Assembly (NCBI RefSeq): GCF_030812855.1
Contig: NZ_JAUSTK010000016.1
Span: 39,701 to 103,700, forward strand
DNA: 64,000 nucleotides
Reading direction: 5' to 3'
Source of the DNA: Paenibacillus wynnii
GTDB taxonomy: Bacteria; Bacillota; Bacilli; Paenibacillales; Paenibacillaceae
Positions 36,310 to 45,577 of the stretch are shown in pieces (position 1 is the first letter of the stretch; every line of letters starts with the position of its first letter). The notes beneath the pieces are model-generated. The model saw only the letters and a program-made list of their open reading frames with translations, searched no databases and was not told the DNA's origin. The position numbers and the translations under genes are program-made.

Positions 36310-37062
36310 CTAGATGGAGTAATCATTGTTTGGCACAATCCGGAGAAGGAACTGTTTGGTTCTCTCCTCTTGCGGATTTGAGAAGAAATCTTTAGGGTTT
36401 CCCTCCTCGACGATTACCCCTTTGTCCATAAAAACAATGTGGTTAGCAACATCCTGAGCGAATGTCATCTCATGAGTTACCACGACCATGGTTACGCCTT
36501 CCTTAGCAAGTCGTTTCATTACGCCAAGTACTTCTCCAATTAACTCCGGATCAAGTGCGGAAGTGGGTTCATCAAATAAAATAACGTCAGGATTTACAGC
36601 AATGGCTCTTGCAATACCAACCCGCTGCTGCTGTCCGCCGGATAACATGGACGGATAATAGTTATAGCGATCCGACAGGCCCACTTTGTCTAACGATTGT
36701 TTTGCGATTTCAATTGCCTTTGGTTTGGGTATTTTTCTGGCTATAATCAAGCCTTCCGTAACATTCTCAAGAGCAGTTTTGTTGTTGAACAGACTATAAT
36801 TTTGAAACACGAATGCCGTTCGTTTTCTGATTTTGGTAATATCACCCGAAGTGGCGCTTGCTATATTTACTCCCAGATTATCAAAGATAATTTCGCCCCG
36901 GTCCGCCCGTTCAAGGAAGTTAATACAACGAAGCAGCGTTGTTTTGCCGGAGCCACTGGGACCGAGGATAACAACAACATCACCTTTCTCCACTTTAATG
37001 CTGACACCCTTCAGCACTTCATTTTTATGAAAGGTTTTATGTATGTCCTTAATTTCGAGCAT
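36310..37062 (-). CDS. ABC transporter ATPase, polar amino-acid type
   Basis: 250 aa. Walker [11 protein letters not shown], signature [14 protein letters not shown], Walker [15 protein letters not shown] and the switch His (VVTHEM) are all intact. Closest in pattern to GlnQ/ArtP/TcyN-type ATPases. Last gene of a five-gene minus-strand operon; it energises import through the two permeases upstream. Confidence 0.92.
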   Translation of the reverse strand: MLEIKDIHKTFHKNEVLKGVSIKVEKGDVVVILGPSGSGKTTLLRCINFLERADRGEIIFDNLGVNIASATSGDITKIRKRTAFVFQNYSLFNNKTALENVTEGLIIARKIPKPKAIEIAKQSLDKVGLSDRYNYYPSMLSGGQQQRVGIARAIAVNPDVILFDEPTSALDPELIGEVLGVMKRLAKEGVTMVVVTHEMTFAQDVANHIVFMDKGVIVEEGNPKDFFSNPQEERTKQFLLRIVPNNDYSI

Positions 37063-37074
37063 ATCCCCACCTCC

Positions 37075-37791
37075 TCATTTGATAACTACTTTAGGCGATT
37101 TGTAGGAGCCGAAATATCGTTCCACCAGCGCAAACAGCAACTGTGTGATAGAACAAACGATGATGTATATAAAGAAGATATCCAGGTACGATTCAATGTA
37201 ATTGTAACCATAGGAAGCCTCAATTTTTGCGATCGCTGTTATATCTTTGACGGTCATGACAAAAGCCAGTGAGGTTAATTTAATAAGATTGATAGTCAGG
37301 TTGCAAATATTGGGCAGAGCAACTACCAAAGCTTGAGGAAGAATAATTCTTCTGTATGCCTGCACCGTAGTCATTCCAGCCGCATATGCCGCTTCCAATT
37401 GCCCCCTGCTGACTGTAAGCAGAGCCGATCGAAAAATTTCCGACAATCCTGCGCTAGTATTTAATGTGAATACAATATAAGCATATATGATCGGATTCAC
37501 ATCGAATACATTGAAGTTCATTCCCGTTCCCTTTGCAAACGCATTAATTAAGCTGGGAAACAGGCTATAAATAATCAAAATCTGCAAAATAACTGGTGTT
37601 CCCCTGATGCAGGACACGTAGATCGTAACCAAATTTTTGAGAATTCTTACATTATATATCTTGGAAACAGCCATTAAAAAAGCGATCGGGGTCGACACAA
37701 CCAAAGATACGATAGTGATTCTCAAGGTAGTTGGAATGCCGGCCATCGCCAAGAACAACGTATTAATCATATAGTCTATATTCAGATCCAA
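37075..37791 (-). CDS. ABC transporter permease, polar amino-acid type
   Basis: 238 aa with five hydrophobic helices and the EAA-type loop (QLEAAYAAGMTTVQAYRRIILPQA). Overlaps the second permease gene by 10 bases. Confidence 0.9.
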   Translation of the reverse strand: MDLNIDYMINTLFLAMAGIPTTLRITIVSLVVSTPIAFLMAVSKIYNVRILKNLVTIYVSCIRGTPVILQILIIYSLFPSLINAFAKGTGMNFNVFDVNPIIYAYIVFTLNTSAGLSEIFRSALLTVSRGQLEAAYAAGMTTVQAYRRIILPQALVVALPNICNLTINLIKLTSLAFVMTVKDITAIAKIEASYGYNYIESYLDIFFIYIIVCSITQLLFALVERYFGSYKSPKVVIK

Positions 37792-38507
37792 ATGTTACGC
37801 CTCCTAACTGCTATACCCCTCTTTCCTTTGGACAAATGCTTTTCCAACGCACCAAGAGATTTTTCAATCAAAATTGTGATACTCAAGTATATAACCGCCA
37901 GTGCAATATAGGTTTCCAGTGCATAAGAACCGTAATTTCTGGAAATGATCAGCGTTCCCTGTCCCATAATGTCTATCAGTCCGATGGTATAAGCCAGCGA
38001 ACCATCTTTCATCAAGTTAATCAGAGCATTTCCGAAGTTGGGTAAAGCAACAATTACCGCCTGTGGAAGCACAATTCGGTAAAAGGCTTGAAATTCGCTC
38101 ATACCTACACTGACTGCGGCCTCCCGCTGCCCCACATCGACAGCTTCATAGGCGGTTCTCATCACTTCCGATATGCTGGCGGCGAAGAGTAGCGTAAATG
38201 TTACTAATACAAAAAGGCCTCTGTAAAAAGAGTTAATATCGACGCCAAGAATATACATCAGCAGCTCCGGAAGTCCATAAAACACAATAAATAGAAGCAC
38301 AATTGGTGGCGTACAGCGTAATGCCACAATATAAATATCTGCCAGCAGCTTCGGAACCCGGCGGCGCCTTACTTTGGCTCTTGCCAGGATAAATCCCAGC
38401 AAAGAACCAAAGATAACAGTGCCAAGAAGCATATATAAAGTTACTGACAGGTAAGGTAACAACTGCGGAAATACCTCCAGTATGAACGATGGATCAAAAG
38501 GTCTCAT
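37782..38507 (-). CDS. ABC transporter permease, polar amino-acid type
   Basis: 241 aa, five to six hydrophobic helices, EAA loop (REAAVSVGMSEFQAFYRIVL). With the other permease it probably forms a heterodimeric channel. Confidence 0.9.
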   Translation of the reverse strand: MRPFDPSFILEVFPQLLPYLSVTLYMLLGTVIFGSLLGFILARAKVRRRRVPKLLADIYIVALRCTPPIVLLFIVFYGLPELLMYILGVDINSFYRGLFVLVTFTLLFAASISEVMRTAYEAVDVGQREAAVSVGMSEFQAFYRIVLPQAVIVALPNFGNALINLMKDGSLAYTIGLIDIMGQGTLIISRNYGSYALETYIALAVIYLSITILIEKSLGALEKHLSKGKRGIAVRRRNIWI

Positions 38508-38536
38508 TACGGATTGCCTCCTTTAACAGTCAGCAG

Positions 38537-39445
38537 TTATTCTTTAATATATTGGAAAATATCTTCTCCAAAGTACGTTTGCGACAACTCTTTGATTTTT
38601 CCGTTATCTGTCAATTGTTCAACCGCGCCGTCATACGCATCTGCAAAAGCCTGGTCGTTTTTATTGAACAGAGGCCAAGTTGGAATGCCCTTATAAGGAA
38701 CATAAGAAAGTTTATCCGCAAATTTGTGATAGGCTCCGTCATCTGCCGCTACGCTATTCTGAAAGGAGAGCTTGATGTCAAAGAATGCATCATATCTGCC
38801 TTCCAGCACCCAAGTATAAGCATCTGAAATGGTAAAGGCTTCTGAAGCCACTAAGTTAATGGGTTTATCTGCATGCGTTTTATTGTAATCTTCCACAACA
38901 GCCCATTGCGCATTTTGAGGTGCAATCGGCACCAGCTTGCCGCTGAATTTAGCAAAGGAATCGATATCGGTAATTTTGTCAGCATTTTCAGTTCTAAAAG
39001 TTAGCCCGATGACGCTTGCAGCAACATGATTTTTAGGGAAAATAAATTTTTTCTCGCGTTCCTCCGTGCGCCATGCACCCTTCACACCCACATTGAATTT
39101 CCCGGATTCAATCCCAATCAATAAATCATCGTCAGAGGTAGGAACAAATTCGAACTCATACTCGGGAAGCAATTCATCAACGGCTTTTAGTACTTGAACC
39201 TCAAAGCCATCTGATTCCCCTTTTTCATTGACGAAATCATAAGGAACATAGGTCTGTGTATGCGCAACACGTACCTTGGTCACTTCCCCGGAAGCGGATG
39301 CCTTTTCTACTGTACCTGATACTGGAGCAGCCGCAGCGTTTACGGACTTGTCTGCAGTATTATTGTTATTCCCGGAGCAAGCGGTCACCGATATGGCAAT
39401 AACGGATATGATAGTGAGCATCATCATTTTTTTCACTGTTTTCAT
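38537..39445 (-). CDS. Substrate-binding lipoprotein of the ABC transporter
   Basis: 302 aa. Signal peptide with a lipobox ending in TAC (Cys near 23), then a type-3 periplasmic-binding (SBP_bac_3) domain. VPYDFVNEKGESDGFEVQVL is the typical entry motif. Ligand cannot be read from the sequence. The operon's Cys-Cys leader suggests cystine or another sulfur amino acid. Confidence 0.88.
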   Translation of the reverse strand: MKTVKKMMMLTIISVIAISVTACSGNNNNTADKSVNAAAAPVSGTVEKASASGEVTKVRVAHTQTYVPYDFVNEKGESDGFEVQVLKAVDELLPEYEFEFVPTSDDDLLIGIESGKFNVGVKGAWRTEEREKKFIFPKNHVAASVIGLTFRTENADKITDIDSFAKFSGKLVPIAPQNAQWAVVEDYNKTHADKPINLVASEAFTISDAYTWVLEGRYDAFFDIKLSFQNSVAADDGAYHKFADKLSYVPYKGIPTWPLFNKNDQAFADAYDGAVEQLTDNGKIKELSQTYFGEDIFQYIKE

Positions 39446-39472
39446 TTAGTTGTCTCCTCAGAATTCAAATTT

Positions 39473-40465
39473 TTACAAGCTTGCAGCTTTATTTCGTACC
39501 CAATTCAACCGTTCCAGTTCGATATCGCTAGGCAATGTGCAATCAGCCCCGAGAATAATTCCCGTCTTGCCGACCAAACGTATCGTCTGTTCCGTAAAGT
39601 CCTCAATTTCTTTTTGACTTCCACTGTATAGTAATCCGGTTCGATTGTTATCGAATCCGCCTATGACGGCCCGGCCGCCGAACAGCTCTTTGCCTTCAAC
39701 CAGGCTGATATTTTCATTGTTCACGGCCCAATTGATTGCCTTTGATTCATAATGCAAATAGAGGCTCAGATCATTCCTGCTTCCTTCGTATCCGCAAATA
39801 TGGAGGATGTTATTGTCGCTGACCTCATTCGCCTGTGCCAACACCCTTAGCTCACCAGGCGCAACCACTTCTCTATAAATTTCAGAAGTAACGCGTGGAT
39901 CCTGTACATTCTGAACACTGAAATAGATACCGTCCGCTTTTCCCTCGGTCACAATTCTGTGTGCTAAGGTCGTTATGTCTTCTGCAATTACGTCCAAGGC
40001 ATGCTTAACTGCCTCTTTATCCTCTGCAATATAGTCCGCCAGAACCTTGTTCCCATCGTCTCCGAACGCAAATTTGAAATATGTTGCTGGTGCAAAAACA
40101 TTGTAAAATGTCAGCACATCAGCGCCTATTAGACTTGTTAATGTCTTTACAAGCTCCACCTGCTTAACGATCCACGGATGCTCCGCACCGACCGGCCGCA
40201 GCTCTCTTAATTCTGCCGCACTTGTGGCATGGCTGAGAATTGAGGAGGGATATCCAAAGAAGCCATCGCTCATAAGTTTTACGAAATCGGGACGAAATTC
40301 CTGAAAATATTGTTTATGCCCATCTATGTTTCTCTGAATGATAGAGGCGTCCTCCAACCCTTTGAAGCTTTCATCATGTTGCACGAAGTGAAACCAGAAA
40401 CCGACCGGAATCCGTTCCACCGGTTTATTTTGCAGCGCGTCCAGAACTAATTGCCGTTGAGACAT
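39473..40465 (-). CDS. UroD-fold protein with zinc-methyltransferase motif
   Basis: 330 aa, first gene of the transporter operon, AAAGGAGG before ATG. The fold signatures RIPVGFWFH (start) and HICGYEG belong to the uroporphyrinogen decarboxylase superfamily. The H-x-C motif (HICG) and a late Cys (GADCTLP) match the zinc ligands of the MtaA/MtbA methyltransferase branch, rather than the haem enzyme HemE. It may transfer or remove a methyl group from the imported compound; a thiol or thioether is likely but inferred. Confidence 0.8.
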   Translation of the reverse strand: MSQRQLVLDALQNKPVERIPVGFWFHFVQHDESFKGLEDASIIQRNIDGHKQYFQEFRPDFVKLMSDGFFGYPSSILSHATSAAELRELRPVGAEHPWIVKQVELVKTLTSLIGADVLTFYNVFAPATYFKFAFGDDGNKVLADYIAEDKEAVKHALDVIAEDITTLAHRIVTEGKADGIYFSVQNVQDPRVTSEIYREVVAPGELRVLAQANEVSDNNILHICGYEGSRNDLSLYLHYESKAINWAVNNENISLVEGKELFGGRAVIGGFDNNRTGLLYSGSQKEIEDFTEQTIRLVGKTGIILGADCTLPSDIELERLNWVRNKAASL

Positions 40466-40523
40466 TTTGTATCCTCCTTTTGTTTATATCTGCAATATCT
40501 TCGTACCTGCTCTCCCTTTTAGA

Positions 40524-40556
40524 TCAGCAACAATAATTCGGGTTGGTTTTTTTCAT
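40524..40556 (-). promoter_or_regulatory. Cys-Cys leader peptide ORF
   Basis: ATG AAA AAA ACC AAC CCG AAT and then TAT TGT TGC TGA encodes M-K-K-T-N-P-N-Y-C-C. A strong GGAGGAGA lies about nine bases upstream, and the stop is 58 bases before the UroD-fold gene. Tandem cysteine codons at the very end are what a ribosome-stalling cysteine sensor needs. Such cysteine leader peptides are known upstream of sulfur genes in other bacteria. Regulation here is inferred. Confidence 0.6.
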
Positions 40557-40580
40557 TAGGTCTCTCCTCCATACTTTATT

Positions 40581-40592
40581 ATTCCTATGAAT
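40581..40592. promoter_or_regulatory. Inverted repeat upstream of the leader, possible CymR-type site
   Basis: ATTC-CTAT-GAAT (minus: ATTCATAGGAAT) lies just upstream of the leader's ribosome-binding site. From memory it resembles sites bound by the cysteine regulator CymR in Bacillales; not verified. Confidence 0.3.
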
Positions 40593-40691
40593 TTACTGTG
40601 TTTAAAAGAAATTAGCATATAAATATTTATTACTCTGTATAAAATGAACTTGCAAAATTGAGAAATGCAAAATAAATGACTGAATAACTAA

Positions 40692-40710
40692 ACTAGCAAC
40701 TGTTGCTAGT
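40692..40710. promoter_or_regulatory. 19-bp perfect palindrome
   Basis: ACTAGCAAC-T-GTTGCTAGT, followed on the plus strand by GTTGCTTTTTT. It may be an operator for the transporter operon; an alternative fold (AGCAAC...GTTGCTTTTTT) would be a weak rightward terminator. Confidence 0.4.
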
Positions 40711-40748
40711 GTTGCTTTTTTCACCTTATTTAGACGCATTGCAAATAG

Positions 40749-40800
40749 AAAAAACCTCCTTCTACTGCATCTGATTTAGTCAGATACTGTAAAGGAGGTT
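40749..40800 (-). terminator. Terminator of the Crp-family gene
   Basis: AACCTCCTT and AAGGAGGTT pair with an inner stem ATCTGA/TCAGAT, followed by TTTTTTC on the minus strand; the stop codon is inside the hairpin. Confidence 0.75.
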
Positions 40801-41441
40801 ATAAGTTCACCTAATGCCGCACGATTAGAAATGATTACTTTTTTATACTGCAAGTCTATCCACCCTTTTTGCTTAAAATCATTCAATACCTTTGTGACCG
40901 TTACTCGATTTAATCCAAGACAAACCGCTAATTCCTCATGAGAATAAGGTATGCATGTTTCACTAATTCCCTTATCTTTATTTGGATAAGCCGTTTCGTC
41001 CAATAGAAAACTAGCTACTTTTTCGTAACGGTTATAAAAGGTGGAACGCTTTAACTGATGAGACAAATGACTACATGTATTGGATAGCAGTTGAAAAAGG
41101 GTTACTGTAAGCTCTTGGGATTGACTAAGAAAAGGATATAAACGTTCTAAAGTACATGAAACTAACTCTACCTCATTAACTGCATCTACCGTTGTTTGTC
41201 TCGTTGCTTGATATAAAAATGAAGATTCACCGAAAATCCGCCCCTTTTCCACAATCTCAAGCGTCAATTCCTCGCCTTCCTTTGATAAGTAATATACTCT
41301 CACTCGTCCTTTTGTTATCAAATACAAGCGGTTAGCGTGGTCTCCCTGCATGTAGATGCGCTCTCCCGAGTGGATACAAATACTACTCCCAGCCTGCTCA
41401 AAATAACTATACAACGACTCCGGGACCTTTATAGATACCAT
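40776..41441 (-). CDS. Crp/Fnr-family transcription regulator
   Basis: 221 aa from ATG 41441 (GGGAGG six bases upstream; an ATG at 41477 is less well placed). N-terminal cyclic-nucleotide-binding-like domain (GERIYMQGDHANRLYLI) and a C-terminal winged helix (SHEELAVCLGLNRVTVTKVL). No cysteine cluster for an Fe-S cluster. Divergent from the EamA transporter, which it probably regulates. Confidence 0.88.
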   Translation of the reverse strand: MVSIKVPESLYSYFEQAGSSICIHSGERIYMQGDHANRLYLITKGRVRVYYLSKEGEELTLEIVEKGRIFGESSFLYQATRQTTVDAVNEVELVSCTLERLYPFLSQSQELTVTLFQLLSNTCSHLSHQLKRSTFYNRYEKVASFLLDETAYPNKDKGISETCIPYSHEELAVCLGLNRVTVTKVLNDFKQKGWIDLQYKKVIISNRAALGELITSFTVSD

Positions 41442-41469
41442 TATGCCCTCCCGATTAAATTTACTAAAT

Positions 41470-41485
41470 TGTAGCATAGGCTACA
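41470..41485. promoter_or_regulatory. Probable operator between Crp-family gene and EamA transporter
   Basis: TGTAGC-ATAG-GCTACA, a perfect 6-bp inverted repeat centred in the short divergent region. Confidence 0.5.
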
Positions 41486-41548
41486 TTGAACGAATACACT
41501 TTATGTTATTTTTTGATATATATTCAAATCTTGAATTGGGGGATATAC

Positions 41549-42508
41549 ATGCAAAGAAGTAGACAATTAGGTTATTTATTTTCAATATTAGGAGGTACAT
41601 GTTGGGCACTATCTGGTGTATGTGGGCAATATCTTTTTCAATACCATCAGTTAACTTCCGAGTGGTTAGTATCCGTTAGACTCATTTGTGCAGGTGTGAT
41701 CCTGCTCTTACTACATATAATAAAGGGGCATAATGTATTTGCTGTATGGAACGAAAAAAATGACATTAAAGATATTATTATTTTTGCAATATTCGGAACT
41801 GCTTTCTGTCAATATTCGTATTTTTCATCTGTAGCTGCCTCAAATGCTGCAACTGCAACCTTTATTGGTTATACTAGCCCGATTTTTATTATTATCTATA
41901 CTGTAATTGCAACAAAAAGAAGGCCAGCACCATTTGAAATTGTTTCTGTATGTCTTGTTACAATAGGAATTTTTGTTGTGGCTACACATGGTGATATACA
42001 TTCATTATACATTTCCTGGCAATCACTGACCTGGGGATTATTGAGTGCTGTTACCTTTGGTATTTATAGTATCCAGCCGCAACGACTAATGAGAAAATTT
42101 AGTACTCTCGTAGTTTCAGGATGGGGTATGTTAGTAGGCGGTGTTGTTCTTCTATTGATTTTTAGACCTTGGAATTCTACTATCATCCATAATTTACAAG
42201 CCTACATTGCAATGGGCATAATTATATTATTTGGAACGGTATTGTCTTATACATTATATTTGGAAGGTATTAAGAGAATTGGCGCAATTCAAGCAAGCCT
42301 TTTATCTTCAATAGAACCGGTGATAGCTACCTTACTTTCCGCCGTGTGGCTCAATGAATCCTTTGAAATCATAGATCTGTTGGGATTTGCGTTTATCTTG
42401 TCAACCGGTATTACACTTGCAAAGGCACCAAAAGAGAGAGTTCATAGTAGATCTAAACGATCAGAATCACGAAATGAACCCGCAAGGGTAAAAAGTAACA
42501 TCGGGTGA
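41549..42508 (+). CDS. EamA/DMT-family transporter
   Basis: 319 aa from ATG 41549 after TTGGGGG; the frame's earlier ATG (41486) lacks a ribosome-binding site and adds an unlikely leader. Ten hydrophobic helices in two EamA repeats; the second repeat ends with the typical GAIQASLLSSIEPVIATLL. Inner-membrane exporter or importer of small metabolites, specificity unknown. Confidence 0.88.
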   Translation: MQRSRQLGYLFSILGGTCWALSGVCGQYLFQYHQLTSEWLVSVRLICAGVILLLLHIIKGHNVFAVWNEKNDIKDIIIFAIFGTAFCQYSYFSSVAASNAATATFIGYTSPIFIIIYTVIATKRRPAPFEIVSVCLVTIGIFVVATHGDIHSLYISWQSLTWGLLSAVTFGIYSIQPQRLMRKFSTLVVSGWGMLVGGVVLLLIFRPWNSTIIHNLQAYIAMGIIILFGTVLSYTLYLEGIKRIGAIQASLLSSIEPVIATLLSAVWLNESFEIIDLLGFAFILSTGITLAKAPKERVHSRSKRSESRNEPARVKSNIG

Positions 42509-42597
42509 TTGATATTTAGCTCACGCAACCTGGTGCGACTCAGCCCGTATTAACTACAGTAAACTGGCACATACGATAACTAAGAGGAGTGAAGCGA

Positions 42598-43038
42598 ATG
42601 AAGAAATACAGGTTAAGTCTGCTGCTATTCATCTTGCTGGTTATGCCGAGTTGCGGGTTTGCGGAAAAGGTGGGAACCAGTGTGAATTTCGCCAACGATA
42701 CAGCTTCTTATATGCAAACCTTGACGGAATTCGGGCAAGAGATGGATACGCTAGCTGCCAATGCTGCCACAGACCTTCAGAGTAGGGAGGCATTGACGGA
42801 CAGGCTTATTGCACTGAAAGAACAAGTCACCCAATATGCCCAACTTCAGGTACCGGAGTATGCAACAGACCTGCACCAATCCATTGTGGGATATAATGAA
42901 AAGCTGCAGCAAGGTCTGGATCAAGCAATAACCAACCTGGAAGAAGGAAAAGCCGCCTTCGAATCGACAGGCATTCCCGATACTATAAACCAAATCAACG
43001 AGTTATTGAACCAGCTCACCCAACTAATCCCGGGATAA
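42598..43038 (+). CDS. Small lipoprotein, DUF6376-like
   Basis: 146 aa from ATG 42598 (AGAGGAG upstream; a GTG at 42589 is also in frame). Hydrophobic signal ending VMPSC, then a helical domain (about 30-146) with repeated Leu/Gln/Asn. Resembles the DUF6376 lipoproteins of Paenibacillus and Bacillus. The lipobox is atypical (Met at -3). Confidence 0.7.
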   Translation: MKKYRLSLLLFILLVMPSCGFAEKVGTSVNFANDTASYMQTLTEFGQEMDTLAANAATDLQSREALTDRLIALKEQVTQYAQLQVPEYATDLHQSIVGYNEKLQQGLDQAITNLEEGKAAFESTGIPDTINQINELLNQLTQLIPG

Positions 43039-43044
43039 CAACGT

Positions 43045-43090
43045 AAATAAGCGCTCAAAGTATAGCAGCACATACTTTGAGCGCTTATTT
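43045..43090. terminator. Bidirectional terminator
   Basis: AAGCGCTCAAAGTAT/ATACTTTGAGCGCTT, a perfect 15-bp stem, with T-rich flanks on both strands, between two convergent genes. Confidence 0.8.
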
Positions 43091-43109
43091 CATTGCTTGG
43101 CAAATATGA

Positions 43110-43547
43110 TTATTGCCCTGCATTCATCACAGTGATTCGTTCAACCGTTTCCGTGTTTTCTTTATACCAAACTATGATGATTTGGCCTTCTTTCAGATCT
43201 GAGGTTTTTACCGTTGAATCCGTTGAGATCGTCAGTGTTTTCTGTTCTCCCGTATCAACCAACTCCACGGTGACTGTATTCCCATCTAAGGTCAGGATTT
43301 TGCCTGTTAGATCGGCATTCATCATGCCTCGCATAGAATTCCCGTTACTGTTCCTTGTTGCTCTATCCATACCCTGCCTGCCGTTCATACCGGGAGCACC
43401 ATTCCGCCCCCCGCCATTCATCCCCGGAAAGGAGCCTGAACCTGTATTCGTTATCTTTTGCGCGGTGATGGCGTCGCAGGAGATTAGCACCAGGGAACAA
43501 ACAATCATCATCAGGCCTGTGAGGATAACATAAACTCTTTTTCGCAT
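43110..43547 (-). CDS. Lipoprotein with C-terminal beta domain
   Basis: 145 aa. Signal ending LVLISC (lipobox), a Gly/Asn/Met/Arg-rich low-complexity linker (about 35-75), then a strand-rich domain (KILTLDGNTVTVELVDTGEQ) resembling DUF5666-like small beta barrels. Three bases after the stop of the membrane glycosyltransferase gene, so co-transcribed. Function unknown. Confidence 0.65.
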   Translation of the reverse strand: MRKRVYVILTGLMMIVCSLVLISCDAITAQKITNTGSGSFPGMNGGGRNGAPGMNGRQGMDRATRNSNGNSMRGMMNADLTGKILTLDGNTVTVELVDTGEQKTLTISTDSTVKTSDLKEGQIIIVWYKENTETVERITVMNAGQ

Positions 43548-43550
43548 AAC

Positions 43551-45134
43551 TTATAACTCCTTTCTATTGGATGATTGGTAACGTGGGAGAATGCTTTGGA
43601 TCGTATAGTCATAGACGTCATTGAACCCCATGTAAGACAATACGATTAGCAGCGGATACACCGGATAAATATATCTAGATTTGATTTCCCATAAAATATA
43701 GAAACCGACAAACCCCAGAATCACTAGAATCAACGATACCTCATCAAATCTTTTCACTCTAATCCCGCCGATCAACCGGATCAGAATGAAGCAATAAATC
43801 AGAATATTCAAAACATATACGATCCAAAGCAATGCGTTTCTGTACTTGGAGTCCCCTGCGAATAAATCTGAAGCAAAGGTTGAGTAGCTATAGCTTCCCG
43901 CGATCCCGCCCATGCCTCGTGCACCGCCTAATGACCCATCATTGCCGATGCCATACCGATCCATTTGGTAAGTTCCTTCCGTCCAGGTCCAGATCATTTT
44001 CTTATAATACATTTCCGCCAGATCGCCCAGAGACGCCTCAGATAACTTCCGGCTGATTTCTTCCTTGAACAGTTCCGTGCTGTCCTCTTTGTTATAGTTC
44101 GCTTGTTCTTGGTATATAGTGTAGCTCTCCCTGTTATCCCAGAAGCCGAACGTTTCCGTATTGAAGCCCATATTCAGCCACATATACACCGGAGCAGAAT
44201 TTTTGGTAACCGATTCATTAACTACGTTATTAGCCTGCAAAAGCACATTTTGCGTCCAGTTTGGAACGTTAAATAACAAAACCAGGATGCCCAAAGCCGC
44301 GATTCCCTTTTTGACCCCAATGCTCTTGATGCTTAGCAGAATGGATAAGGCCACTGCGATCAGGACGATAACACCTACACTTCTAAAATAATTGCCGATA
44401 GCCAGTAAAATTGCTGCTAAAATAAGATGCTTCAAGGCCTTGCCTTTCATAAACTTGATCGAAAAATATAACGCGCTGGTAAGAAAAGCAGTTGCGATAA
44501 CATCGTTGTAGATCAGATTATTCATGAATAAGGACGGGATATAGGTTGCTGCAAACACCAGAACACCATAGTCTTTTTCTTGTGATTTGCTATTCATTTC
44601 TTTATAAATCAGGTAAATCATTAGCGTCGTAACCAGTGTAAATAGAATATTGAAGATTTTGATCACCAAGTAGTTGTCCGGGAATAAGAACAGCAACGTT
44701 TTTAAGTACAAGACGACAGAGAAATTAAACGGAAACATATGTAGATATCCGCCCGTTTGGAACGTGGAGTAATCATTCTCATACAGCATGCTTAAGGCCA
44801 GCGAAAGTACCGTCTGCGAATCATCCGTGGGCACTCGGGTAAACAAAAAGATAATCACGATTTGAATCAGGAGCGAACACAGCAGTGTAACCGGAATGAC
44901 AACCTTTCTCCTATACTTATTAAGCTTCAGGCACAATCGGTACAAAGCTACGCTAAATAAAATCACCAATACGATTACAAGAAGAAAAATGCCCAGTTGC
45001 TGTCGTTCCAGAACCGGCGTATCACCATAAGCAAAAAAATTATACTGCGCCCTGTACACAAACGAGGATGCAATGAACAATCCGATAAAGAACGTTAGCA
45101 TGAAATATACTGATTTTTGGAACATCTTTTCCAT
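43551..45134 (-). CDS. Multi-pass membrane protein, glycosyltransferase (GT39/ArnT)-like
   Basis: 527 aa from ATG 45134 (AAAGGAG seven bases upstream; an ATG at 45185 is rejected). About 11-12 hydrophobic helices and a large external loop (about 320-425). An early GDTPVLERQQ loop recalls the DE/ExD-type loops of GT-C enzymes, but the acidic pair is not clear. Probably transfers sugar from a polyprenyl carrier on the outer face. Confidence 0.65.
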   Translation of the reverse strand: MEKMFQKSVYFMLTFFIGLFIASSFVYRAQYNFFAYGDTPVLERQQLGIFLLVIVLVILFSVALYRLCLKLNKYRRKVVIPVTLLCSLLIQIVIIFLFTRVPTDDSQTVLSLALSMLYENDYSTFQTGGYLHMFPFNFSVVLYLKTLLFLFPDNYLVIKIFNILFTLVTTLMIYLIYKEMNSKSQEKDYGVLVFAATYIPSLFMNNLIYNDVIATAFLTSALYFSIKFMKGKALKHLILAAILLAIGNYFRSVGVIVLIAVALSILLSIKSIGVKKGIAALGILVLLFNVPNWTQNVLLQANNVVNESVTKNSAPVYMWLNMGFNTETFGFWDNRESYTIYQEQANYNKEDSTELFKEEISRKLSEASLGDLAEMYYKKMIWTWTEGTYQMDRYGIGNDGSLGGARGMGGIAGSYSYSTFASDLFAGDSKYRNALLWIVYVLNILIYCFILIRLIGGIRVKRFDEVSLILVILGFVGFYILWEIKSRYIYPVYPLLIVLSYMGFNDVYDYTIQSILPRYQSSNRKEL

Positions 45135-45320
45135 AAAAAATCTCCTTTGCGGCAATATATTGAGCATGTGGTCGTGACTTTTCAACGGCTACTCGCCTTT
45201 GGGAGCATTATATCCGCCTATTATGAAAATTAGCTGAGTGCGAAGTCTTTGATCAAAATTTTCAAAAAAAAGACAGACAGCGAGTAGGTTCGCCATCTGT
45301 CAAAATGAATGCTGCTGGAG
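45135..45320. other. Spacer
   Basis: No gene; includes the promoter region of the glycosyltransferase-lipoprotein pair. Confidence 0.3.
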
Positions 45321-45503
45321 CTCATTAGAAGCGTTGGGGATCTGCGAGATCGGATTGCGGTCTGACATCTCAAGGATTTCATTGTTCAAGAAGGACAGAT
45401 CCAATACATTTGCCCACACATTCAGGGCATCCTTGAAAGCACACCCGAGACTGCTCTGCTAGAAAGCATGGATTTTCTGTATCGGCTGTATGACGAAGTA
45501 TAA
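45321..45503 (+). pseudogene. C-terminal gene remnant with internal stop
   Basis: 61 codons with one TGA inside: LIRSVGDLRDRIAV, stop, then HLKDFIVQEGQIQYICPH and a helical tail ending YRLYDEV. No start. Family not recognised. Confidence 0.35.
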
Positions 45504-45577
45504 GTTGTTACGACTCTAAGGATCAAGCCCTTGGGCGGACTCCAGTGCCCTAATTATCTCCATTTCGGCTTAATTTC

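Noticed and set aside
39473..40465. hemE (uroporphyrinogen decarboxylase)
   Set aside because: The H-x-C and late Cys zinc motif and the transporter context indicate the methyltransferase branch of the fold.
40466..40710. T-box or SAM riboswitch upstream of the transporter operon
   Set aside because: I found neither a T-box consensus nor a SAM-aptamer pattern. The Cys-Cys leader peptide and palindromes explain the visible structure better.
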